A stretch of DNA of 6,559 nucleotides from the NCBI GenBank assembly GCA_029932495.1, contig JAOZPY010000157.1, positions 1 through 6,559 on the forward strand, given 5' to 3'. The DNA comes from Desulfobacterales bacterium. GTDB taxonomy: Bacteria; Desulfobacterota; Desulfobacteria; Desulfobacterales; JAFDCJ01. The notes under the pieces were generated by a model. The model made no database searches. It was not told where the DNA came from and saw nothing but the letters and a program-made list of their open reading frames with translations. Of this stretch, positions 1-6,164 are shown piece by piece. The position numbers and the translations under genes are program-made. Positions within the stretch are counted from its first letter, which is position 1. The number at the start of each line of letters is the position of its first letter.

Positions 1-162
1 TCGATCATCTGCTGTCTGGCGGTTGATCAGTTGATGCTCAAGGGAACTTATGTTGCCTGCCGGCTGAATTTGACACCGTCCGCCGTCAGCAAGCTTGTAA
101 GCCGCGGTCGTATAGAAACACAAACCATGAAATTAGCCAAAGAATTGTCTGAAATCGAATAG
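1..162 (+). CDS. C-terminal fragment, helix-turn-helix tail of a probable REP-associated (Y1/IS200-like) transposase
   Basis: Reading frame 1 is open from the first base to a TAG at 160-162 and gives 53 residues; the gene begins outside the window. The visible part contains a helix-turn-helix of the form YVACRLNLTPSAVSKLVSRG, followed by a short charged helix ending in LAKELSEIE. A tail with the pattern 'AxxLNLTPSAVSKLVxRGR' is, from family knowledge, typical of the extra C-terminal DNA-binding domain (DnaA domain IV-like) of REP-associated tyrosine transposases in Desulfobacterota and Geobacter relatives. The catalytic HUH and Tyr motifs would lie upstream, so they cannot be checked. It could instead be the end of another HTH regulator. 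It converges on the sigma-54 activator gene with a 63-bp gap, in which I see no clear terminator. Confidence 0.5.
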   Translation, partial: SIICCLAVDQLMLKGTYVACRLNLTPSAVSKLVSRGRIETQTMKLAKELSEIE

Positions 163-225
163 TTTTCAGTCAGGCAGGGGGCTCAAAAAATAACATGCTA
201 TCAGTATACGATATTTGGAAACTAT

Positions 226-1797
226 TCACCAGCGTCCCTTTTCTTTTCTGCCAAAAGGGATACCCAGTTTTCGCATTTTTTTGCGCAGCGAGGATGGATT
301 TACCCTGAGGCGTTCAGCAGCACCTGACTTTCCGCCGACTTGCCCACCCGCTAATTTCAGAGCTTTGATAATATGCCGGGTGATCATCTGCTCCAGTGGT
401 TGAAGCTCTGGTTGATCAGGCGCGGCTGCCTGATCGAATGTTTCCATTGACAATGACGACAACATGGAACTGCCCAGTGGTAATCCCGTATCCGGAAAAG
501 TGATGGGGCGGTTTCGGCTGAGGATCATGGCCCGTTCGACAGCGTTTTCAAGCTCCCGCACATTTCCAGGCCACTCGTATTCGATAAGGCGCCCCAAAGC
601 TCCTGGTGCTAAATCCGGCTTGTTGACAAGCCCGAGATCCCGATATTTTTTTCCAATGAAATGTTCGACCAGGGGCGGGATGTCGCCCCGTCGCTGTCTC
701 AGCGGTGGGATATTTACAGGAAAAACCTTTAAACGAAAATACAGGTCCTGGCGAAAAAGGCCCCGGCGGACCATCTCATCAAGATCCCGATGGGTGGCGG
801 CGATCACCCGAATGTCCACTTGAACAGGTTCGGTGCCCCCCACGCGTTCTATCTCCTTTTCCTGCAGCACCCTGAGAAGTCGTACCTGGAATTCCGGCTT
901 GAGTTCGCCAATCTCATCCAAAAAGAGCGTGCCACCGCTGGCTCTTTCAAAACGGCCCCGTTTTCTTTTCAAAGCTCCGGTAAAAGCACCTTTTTCATGA
1001 CCGAACAGTTCGGAATCGATCAGGCTGTCTGGCATCGCCCCGCAATTAACCTTAACAAATGGCCGATCTTTTCTTGAAGAAAGGTTGTGGATAGCTGTGG
1101 CAATAAGTTCTTTGCCGGTCCCCGATTCGCCAAACAAAAGCACCGGGCTTGATAAAGGCGCCACCTGGCGCACCAGGTCCATGACCTCTTTTAAACCGGA
1201 CCGGGCTCCAATAATGTCTTGATCGACGGATTGAATTAAATCGCTTTGCAAATCGCGAAAGTCCTCGGCCAAAAGGTCTTTCAGCTCCATGAGTTCCTGG
1301 TAACGTGCGCAGTTTGCCAAGGCGATGGCAAATGGTTTCCGAATCGTGCTGACCATGCGCTCATGTTCCCGGCTGAATCGGACCCCTTTCTGCGCCACAA
1401 AAATCACCACACCGATCATATCCTCGCGCACGAACACCCGCATCACGATAAGCGATGAATCTTTTTCCAGCTGGCCGGCAGCAATCCAGGGCTGGGCCGT
1501 CGGGTGTAATTCAGCCCGATCAATCACCAAGGTTTCTAAAGCGGAGCGCGATGAATAGGAACGGATATTCTCAGGCTGAATCAGGGCTTGTTTAACCAGC
1601 CTCCCCCCTTCAACCGAGGCTTCGGCCAGAATGGTCTGCTTCCCCTTGCCCGGATCGTAATACGACAAGACCATCCGTTCAACTGGTATGAACCCAGAAA
1701 GATACCAAAAACTGTCCTCCAGGAATTCTTCTGCCTCCAAACTGCCGCAAATGCGCAGAGTGGCTTCCCGGAAGAATTCATCGATGCCGATATTCAC
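226..1797 (-). CDS. GAF domain sigma-54-dependent Fis-family transcriptional activator
   Basis: Cytoplasmic bacterial enhancer-binding protein, 523 residues from the chosen start. Domains in order: GAF-type sensor about 5-165; a short coiled linker about 165-190; AAA+ central domain about 195-425 with Walker A GESGTGKE (223-230), the sigma-54 contact loop GAFTGA (270-275), Walker B LFLDEI (291-296), sensor I AATHRDL (333-339), an arginine-finger region FRQDLYFRL (348-356) and sensor II WPGNVRELENAVERA (409-423); Fis-type HTH about 467-510. All ATPase motifs are intact, so it should be a working activator. The layout is that of NorR/FhlA-type regulators, but the ligand of this GAF domain is not evident and no receiver domain is present, so it probably senses a small molecule or redox signal directly. 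I chose the GTG at 1797 because GGAGGT lies 6 bases upstream; an in-frame ATG at 1857 would add 20 unlike-family residues and run through the operator-like repeats. It is divergent from the molybdoenzyme gene, its likely target. Confidence 0.93.
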   Translation of the reverse strand: MNIGIDEFFREATLRICGSLEAEEFLEDSFWYLSGFIPVERMVLSYYDPGKGKQTILAEASVEGGRLVKQALIQPENIRSYSSRSALETLVIDRAELHPTAQPWIAAGQLEKDSSLIVMRVFVREDMIGVVIFVAQKGVRFSREHERMVSTIRKPFAIALANCARYQELMELKDLLAEDFRDLQSDLIQSVDQDIIGARSGLKEVMDLVRQVAPLSSPVLLFGESGTGKELIATAIHNLSSRKDRPFVKVNCGAMPDSLIDSELFGHEKGAFTGALKRKRGRFERASGGTLFLDEIGELKPEFQVRLLRVLQEKEIERVGGTEPVQVDIRVIAATHRDLDEMVRRGLFRQDLYFRLKVFPVNIPPLRQRRGDIPPLVEHFIGKKYRDLGLVNKPDLAPGALGRLIEYEWPGNVRELENAVERAMILSRNRPITFPDTGLPLGSSMLSSLSMETFDQAAAPDQPELQPLEQMITRHIIKALKLAGGQVGGKSGAAERLRVNPSSLRKKMRKLGIPFGRKEKGRW

Positions 1798-1803
1798 CCA
1801 AAG

Positions 1804-1809
1804 ACCTCC
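1804..1809 (-). promoter_or_regulatory. Ribosome binding site of the sigma-54 activator (fixes a GTG start)
   Basis: On the minus strand GGAGGT is followed by six bases (CTTTGG) and GTG. This is near-ideal strength and spacing. The upstream ATG at 1855-1857 has only AGGTGG three bases ahead, which is too close. Confidence 0.8.
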
Positions 1810-1821
1810 ATCCAATCCAAG

Positions 1822-1835
1822 TGTTCCCGGGCACA
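1822..1835. promoter_or_regulatory. Candidate activator binding site 1 (near-palindrome)
   Basis: TGTTCCCGGGCACA matches its own reverse complement at 12 of 14 positions. It fits the shared pattern TGTCCC-N2-GGGACA at 10 of 12 defined positions. Its centre is about 135 bp upstream of the predicted start of the molybdoenzyme transcript, within the usual range of enhancer sites for sigma-54 activators. The pattern was derived from these same three sites, so the match is not independent proof. Confidence 0.5.
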
Positions 1836-1849
1836 TATTACCATCAAAA

Positions 1850-1863
1850 TGTCCCATGGTCCA
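1850..1863. promoter_or_regulatory. Candidate activator binding site 2
   Basis: TGTCCCATGGTCCA has a perfect left half-site and a degraded right half (10 of 12 positions of TGTCCC-N2-GGGACA). It is centred 28 bp from site 1 and about 107 bp upstream of the predicted transcript start. The nine bases AATGTCCCA beginning at 1848 recur exactly at 1871-1879 in site 3. Confidence 0.5.
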
Positions 1864-1872
1864 CCTGTTTAA

Positions 1873-1886
1873 TGTCCCAGGGGATA
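1873..1886. promoter_or_regulatory. Candidate activator binding site 3
   Basis: TGTCCCAGGGGATA is the best match to the shared pattern (11 of 12 positions), with a perfect TCCC-AG-GGGA core. It is centred 23 bp from site 2 and about 84 bp upstream of the predicted transcript start. It also lies in the 5' region of the divergent activator gene, so occupancy could feed back on that gene. Confidence 0.55.
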
Positions 1887-1892
1887 TATTTT

Positions 1893-1914
1893 GATGGATA
1901 AATTTTTAACCATC
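1893..1914. repeat. AT-rich 22-bp palindrome between operator sites and promoter
   Basis: GATGG and CCATC flank TAAA/TTTA arms. Every pair matches across the 22 bp except one A/A pair and the TT centre. It sits between the upstream sites and the -24/-12 promoter, where sigma-54 promoters often carry a DNA-bending (IHF) site. No good IHF consensus match is present: only TTGAT at 1891-1895 fits part of it. It may be a second regulator's site, a bend, or chance in AT-rich DNA. Confidence 0.35.
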
Positions 1915-1937
1915 TAATTTTATAAACAAATATATTA

Positions 1938-1953
1938 TGGCATGGATTGTGCG
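1938..1953 (+). promoter_or_regulatory. Sigma-54 (-24/-12) promoter of the molybdoenzyme gene
   Basis: TGGCATGGATTGTGCG carries the invariant GG (1939-1940) and GC (1951-1952) exactly 12 bp apart. It matches TGGCACG-N4-TTGC with two mismatches (C to T in the -24 box, T to G in the -12 box). With C1952 as -12, transcription would start near 1964, giving a leader of about 48 nt before the ATG at 2012. A divergent sigma-54 activator and three upstream repeat sites support the call. No start site has been mapped. Confidence 0.72.
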
Positions 1954-1998
1954 AAGGCTATTTGTTCTTACATATTATACCATCCGGCTTTTAATTAT

Positions 1999-2004
1999 AA
2001 GGAG
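1999..2004 (+). promoter_or_regulatory. Ribosome binding site of the molybdoenzyme gene
   Basis: AAGGAG lies seven bases before the ATG at 2012. This selects 2012 over the ATG at 2006, which is too close, and over the ATG at 1937, which would put the promoter inside the gene and bury the twin-arginine signal. Confidence 0.8.
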
Positions 2005-2011
2005 AATGATC

Positions 2012-4330
2012 ATGCCCATAATATCCAGACGTTCATTTATAAAAGCCGCCCTAATGACAGGCTCGGCCCTGACTTTAAACGCCAACTTTCCTTTGCCGGG
2101 CAAGCGTGCATGGCAGCCAAAGGCATCGGCCAAGGCAGCAGGCGGCAGCCGGAAAAAAATGATGACCATCGTCAGTGACGTCGATGCTCATTCACAGTGC
2201 CGCATGAGGGTTGGTATTCAAGGCAACCGGATCATCTCCGTGGCGGGTGATCTCACCGATCCGGAAAGCTGCGGCGAATTGACACTGCGCGGCAGATTCG
2301 CAAAAGAGATCCTGCATGCGCCGGACCGACTGCGACATCCCCTCAGACGGCTCGGAGACCGGGGAGAAGACAAATGGGCCAGAATAACCTGGGATGAAGC
2401 CCTGGATACAATTGCCGGAAAGTTTCAAAAAATTAAAGCGCAATACGGTGCCGAGGCCATCAGCTTTAATCACGGACACTACCACAGCGGTGATATATTG
2501 GGAATCTATCTTGCCCGCCTGGCCAATCTGATTGGAACGCCGAATGTTTTCAACCCCAGCCACGTCTGTCATCTTCCGCGCGTGTTCCTGGAGTTTGGAT
2601 TCGATTTTGGTGCGGTTTTTCCGCCGGACGTGCCCCATACCGATTGTCTGATCCTGTGGGGCGGAAATCCCGAAGCGACCAACAAACCCCAGGAAATCGC
2701 TATCAAAAAAGCCAGGGCCCGCGGGATGAAGCTGATTGTAATCGATCCCCGGGTGACGTCGCACGCCAGGCAAGCGGACCTTCATGCCCAGTTGAGGCCC
2801 GGCACCGACGGGGCACTGGCTTTGGGCATGTTAAACGTCATTATCAAAGAGAACCTGTACGACCGGAAATTCGTGGAAAAGTGGACAACGGGTTTTCATG
2901 CGTTGACCGCCCACATTGAAAATTATTCCCCGGAAAGTGTGGCAAAGATTACCTGGGTGACGGTGGATACCATCCGGGCTATGGCTCGAATGTATGCCCG
3001 ATCAAAACCGGCCGCAATCAGCCCCCGCAACGCCCTCGATCAGCATACCAACGCTTCTTGTGCCATCCGGGCGATTAACATTCTCATGGCAATAACCGGC
3101 AATCTGGATGTCAAAGGCGGCAATTGCATGGTCATCCCCATCCAGATGGCCTTCAATAATTTGAAACTCTACGAGAAATTGCCACCCGGGCAGGCTTTAA
3201 AAAAAATCGGGGCCGAAAAATGCCTGTATTCCAAATTAAGCGGCACCTGGCCCTCGGCGCATACCCCATCTATCTGGGAGGCGATCAATAATTATGATCC
3301 CTATCCGATAAAGGCCCTAATGGTCATGGCATCCAACCCGGCATTGACCTGCGCCAATACCAATTTTGTCATCGAAGCCTTGAAAAAACTGGACCTGTTG
3401 GTCGTAGCGGACCTGTTTATGACGCCAACCGCCAAACTGGCGGATATCGTGTTGCCGGCGGCCACCTTCATGGAGACGACACGCATCGTGACTTATGACA
3501 CCCACGCCGATCATGGTTGGAACAAAACATCCCGCATCGCTATCAGTCCCCGGGTGGTCAACCCCCTCTGGGAATCAAAACCCGATTGGGAAATCCTGTG
3601 CGAACTCGGCCGAAAACTGGGTTTTTCCGACTATTTTCCGTGGAAAAACGAGGAAGAAGCCATTGACGAAGTGATCGAGCCGCTGGGGCTGTCCTGCGAA
3701 GACTTGAAGAGGCATCCGAACGGTGTGGATGTGACGGTTCCTCCATTTTTATACAAAAAATTCAACGGCGTGACCCGAAAGGTACTACTCGCGGTTCTCG
3801 GTATGACCAAGTTCCGTAATTATCCGGATATGTATAGAAAATACAAAATGAAAGGCTTCAACACATCATCGGGCAAGATCGATATCTGGTCGCATCGACT
3901 ACAGTCACTGGGCTACGAGCCCCTGCCGGTGCATGTGGAACCGGCCGAAAGTCCAGTCTCCCGACCGGACTTGGCGAAAAAATATCCGCTGATCTTGATC
4001 GCCGGCTCTAAGCTGGAGGCTTACACGCATTCCATGATGCGAAATATCAAACAACTTCGCCGGTATAACCCGGAAAATTTACTCGAAGTGAATCCAAAGA
4101 CAGCACGAATGCTCAATATTGCAGATAGAGACTGGGTGGAAGTCAGTACTGCCCGGGGAAGCATTAAAACCAGGGCACGGGTCACCAACCGCATCGATGC
4201 GCGGGTGGTTCACCTCTTCCATGGCTTTGAGCAAAGCAATTGCAATATTTTAACCGATCACAAGGCCTTTGATCCCATAACCGGATCGACCGGTTTGAAA
4301 TCACTGCTCTGCAAAGTACAACGCGTTTAA
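2012..4330 (+). CDS. Tat-exported molybdopterin oxidoreductase-family protein lacking the N-terminal [4Fe-4S] ligands
   Basis: A 772-residue bis-molybdopterin enzyme of the DMSO reductase superfamily. A twin-arginine signal starts it (SRRSFIK at 5-11, hydrophobic stretch 12-22), so the folded holoenzyme should be exported to the periplasm. The molybdopterin oxidoreductase domain spans about 105-530 and the C-terminal dinucleotide-binding domain about 655-770. By recalled alignment it resembles acetylene hydratase (ITWDEALD at 125-132, LIVIDPR at 241-247, MTPTAKLADIVLPA at 470-483). Cys186 in HVCHLP is at the Mo-ligand position. The usual C-x2-C-x3-C-x27-C cluster site reads D56-x2-A59-x3-C63-x27-T91, so a [4Fe-4S] cluster is unlikely; R93 is kept after it. 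Acetylene hydratase's catalytic Asp is His60 here, so that activity is not assigned. No electron-transfer subunit, membrane anchor or chaperone gene adjoins it. Either a cluster-free reductase (as in TMAO/DMSO reductases) or a non-redox enzyme would fit; the substrate is unknown. Confidence 0.92.
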   Translation: MPIISRRSFIKAALMTGSALTLNANFPLPGKRAWQPKASAKAAGGSRKKMMTIVSDVDAHSQCRMRVGIQGNRIISVAGDLTDPESCGELTLRGRFAKEILHAPDRLRHPLRRLGDRGEDKWARITWDEALDTIAGKFQKIKAQYGAEAISFNHGHYHSGDILGIYLARLANLIGTPNVFNPSHVCHLPRVFLEFGFDFGAVFPPDVPHTDCLILWGGNPEATNKPQEIAIKKARARGMKLIVIDPRVTSHARQADLHAQLRPGTDGALALGMLNVIIKENLYDRKFVEKWTTGFHALTAHIENYSPESVAKITWVTVDTIRAMARMYARSKPAAISPRNALDQHTNASCAIRAINILMAITGNLDVKGGNCMVIPIQMAFNNLKLYEKLPPGQALKKIGAEKCLYSKLSGTWPSAHTPSIWEAINNYDPYPIKALMVMASNPALTCANTNFVIEALKKLDLLVVADLFMTPTAKLADIVLPAATFMETTRIVTYDTHADHGWNKTSRIAISPRVVNPLWESKPDWEILCELGRKLGFSDYFPWKNEEEAIDEVIEPLGLSCEDLKRHPNGVDVTVPPFLYKKFNGVTRKVLLAVLGMTKFRNYPDMYRKYKMKGFNTSSGKIDIWSHRLQSLGYEPLPVHVEPAESPVSRPDLAKKYPLILIAGSKLEAYTHSMMRNIKQLRRYNPENLLEVNPKTARMLNIADRDWVEVSTARGSIKTRARVTNRIDARVVHLFHGFEQSNCNILTDHKAFDPITGSTGLKSLLCKVQRV

Positions 4331-4357
4331 CAGCGCCATGCTGATCAATCCGATTGA

Positions 4358-6148
4358 CTATTCTTTGATTCCCGGGCGCAGCCTCAGGTGCAGTTCATCG
4401 AGCTGCTTTTTAGCGGTTTCAGAGGGTGCGCCGGTCAGCAGGCAGGCGGCCTTCTGGGTTTTGGGAAAGGCGATGACGTCGCGGATCGATGCCTCGCCGC
4501 ACATCAGCATGATCAGCCGGTCAAAGCCAATGGCAATGCCGCCGTGGGGCGGTGCTCCGGAATCCAGGGCGGTCAGCAAAAAGCCGAATTTCTCCTCGTA
4601 GGTTTGCCGATCCATTCCCAGGGCTTCAAACACTTTTTCCTGCACTTCACGCTGATGGATACGGATGCTTCCGCCACCAATCTCGAAACCGTTGAGCACC
4701 AAGTCATAGGCGCGGGACTGTACGGCCGGCGGATCTTCCACCAGCCGCGCGTAATCTTCTTCCAGCGGCGAGGTAAACGGATGGTGCAGCGCCTGATAGC
4801 GCCTTTCAGCATCGTCATATTCAAACATGGGAAAGCGGGTAATCCACAAAAATTCAAACCGCTTCTCATCGATCAACCCGAGTCTTTTGCCAAGAAGGTT
4901 TCTTAAATTGCCCAGAGATTCATTGACCACCTTGGGCTGGTCGGCCACGAAAAAGATGAGATCCCCGGGCTGCATTTCAATGCGTTCGGCCAGAGCCTTT
5001 TTTTCATCCTCACTGAAAAATTTCACAATCGGGCTTTGCCATTCATTTTCCCTGACCTTTATCCAGGCCATCCCCCGGGCCCGGTAAACAGCCACAAAGT
5101 CGGTCAGATCATCGATTTCCTTGCGTGAAAAATCAATACATCCCTTGGCATTCAAGGCCTTGACGATGCCGCCTTTTTTGACAACCCCGGAAAAAACATT
5201 AAACTTCGATTCGGCGACAATGTCGGAAACATCCCTGAGTTCGAGTCCAAAACGGGTGTCCGGCTTGTCCAAGCCGAAACGGTCTAGCGCTTCGGTATAG
5301 GTCAGCCGCGAAAACGGCAGTTCCAGCTGCCGGCCCAGGACATCTTTAAACAGCGCGGCCATCATCCCCTCGGCAACCTCCATGATCTCCTCTTCCCCGA
5401 CAAAGGACATTTCCATGTCAATCTGCGTAAATTCGGGCTGGCGGTCCGCCCGCAGATCTTCGTCCCGGAAACAGCGTACAATCTGGTAATAGCGATCAAA
5501 ACCGGAGATCATGAAAAGCTGTTTGAATATCTGGGGCGATTGGGGCAACGCGTAAAACTGGCCGGGATTGACCCGGCTGGGAACCAAGTAGTCCCGGGCC
5601 CCTTCCGGGGTGCTGCGCGTCAGAAAAGGCGTTTCAAGATCCAGAAACCCGCGGCTGTTTAAAAATTCACGCACTGACGCTGTGCTCCGGTGCCGCAAAA
5701 TCAGGTTTTTCTGCATCTGGGGGCGCCGCAGATCCAGATGGCGAAATTTAAGTCGGATGTTTTCGGACACATCGATGTCGTCTTCAATCAAAAACGGGGG
5801 CGTCCGGGCCGCGTTCAAGATTTTCAACTCCGTGACCGTCACTTCGATGGTGCCGGTTAGCAAATTCGGGTTGATCATGCCCTCGGGCCTCGGGTCCACC
5901 CGGCCGCGCACCGCCAGGACATATTCATTGCGAATTTCATGGGCCTTGGCATGCACGGCTTCATCCACCGCCGGATTGAACACCACCTGGGTGATGCCGT
6001 TACGGTCCCGCAAATCCACGAATATCACACCGCCGTGGTCCCGCCGGCGCAACACCCAGCCCATCAAAACGACTTTTTGTCCGACGTCGTCAATTCCAAG
6101 CTCACAGCAGCTGTGAGTTCTTCGCATGTCTCCCAGTAAATCCGACAA
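4358..6148 (-). CDS. aspS: Aspartate--tRNA ligase, predicted non-discriminating (Asp/Asn)
   Basis: Cytoplasmic class IIb synthetase that charges tRNA with aspartate; 596 residues, the normal bacterial length. Order: anticodon-binding OB domain about 8-125; catalytic core with motif 1 around 159-176, the QSPQ substrate loop (203-206), motif 2 FRDEDLRADRQPEFTQIDME (227-246), the bacterial GAD insertion about 290-420, GGGSIRIH (491-498) and motif 3 with GFDRL (541-545). The start is TTG at 6148, preceded by AAGGAG at seven bases; the in-frame ATG at 6127 lacks a well-spaced site. In the OB domain the enzyme has RRRDHGG (His38) and RPEG (Gly90), where the discriminating E. coli enzyme has RRRDLGS. 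His and Gly at these places are known from non-discriminating enzymes such as that of Pseudomonas aeruginosa. It would then also make Asp-tRNA-Asn for GatCAB, which is not in this window. It follows hisS on the same strand and converges on the molybdoenzyme gene with a 27-bp gap. Confidence 0.98.
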   Translation of the reverse strand: MSDLLGDMRRTHSCCELGIDDVGQKVVLMGWVLRRRDHGGVIFVDLRDRNGITQVVFNPAVDEAVHAKAHEIRNEYVLAVRGRVDPRPEGMINPNLLTGTIEVTVTELKILNAARTPPFLIEDDIDVSENIRLKFRHLDLRRPQMQKNLILRHRSTASVREFLNSRGFLDLETPFLTRSTPEGARDYLVPSRVNPGQFYALPQSPQIFKQLFMISGFDRYYQIVRCFRDEDLRADRQPEFTQIDMEMSFVGEEEIMEVAEGMMAALFKDVLGRQLELPFSRLTYTEALDRFGLDKPDTRFGLELRDVSDIVAESKFNVFSGVVKKGGIVKALNAKGCIDFSRKEIDDLTDFVAVYRARGMAWIKVRENEWQSPIVKFFSEDEKKALAERIEMQPGDLIFFVADQPKVVNESLGNLRNLLGKRLGLIDEKRFEFLWITRFPMFEYDDAERRYQALHHPFTSPLEEDYARLVEDPPAVQSRAYDLVLNGFEIGGGSIRIHQREVQEKVFEALGMDRQTYEEKFGFLLTALDSGAPPHGGIAIGFDRLIMLMCGEASIRDVIAFPKTQKAACLLTGAPSETAKKQLDELHLRLRPGIKE

Positions 6149-6155
6149 TCTATAT

Positions 6156-6161
6156 CTCCTT
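6156..6161 (-). promoter_or_regulatory. aspS: Ribosome binding site of aspS (fixes a TTG start)
   Basis: Minus-strand AAGGAG is followed by seven bases and TTG. The foot of the 124-bp hairpin element lies three bases upstream, so folding of that element could alter access to this site. Confidence 0.75.
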
Positions 6162-6164
6162 TCA

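Noticed and set aside
163..225. Terminator between the transposase tail and the sigma-54 activator gene
   Set aside because: The A-rich run at 184-190 gives a T-run on the minus strand, but no stable stem precedes it.
1937..2011. Upstream 25-codon extension of the molybdoenzyme from the ATG at 1937
   Set aside because: No ribosome binding site; the -24/-12 promoter lies within it, and the twin-arginine signal would no longer be near the N-terminus.
2192..2785. 197-codon open frame on the minus strand inside the molybdoenzyme gene
   Set aside because: It lies wholly inside a strongly supported gene on the other strand, has no ribosome binding site I can see, and its product resembles no family.
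2012..4330. Acetylene hydratase or formate dehydrogenase as a specific name for the molybdoenzyme
   Set aside because: The overall fold and several blocks look similar, but the cluster Cys and the catalytic Asp of acetylene hydratase are missing, the protein is Tat-exported, and no formate dehydrogenase subunits are present.
4345..4357. TCAATC-C-GATTGA inverted repeat in the gap between the convergent genes, as a bidirectional terminator
   Set aside because: Only five to six AT-rich pairs with a one to three base loop and no T-tract on either strand; too weak to call.
4388..4906. 172-codon open frame on the plus strand opposite aspS
   Set aside because: Antisense shadow of a conserved synthetase; composition follows the complementary codons and no start signal is present. 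The same holds for 5610-6116 (+).
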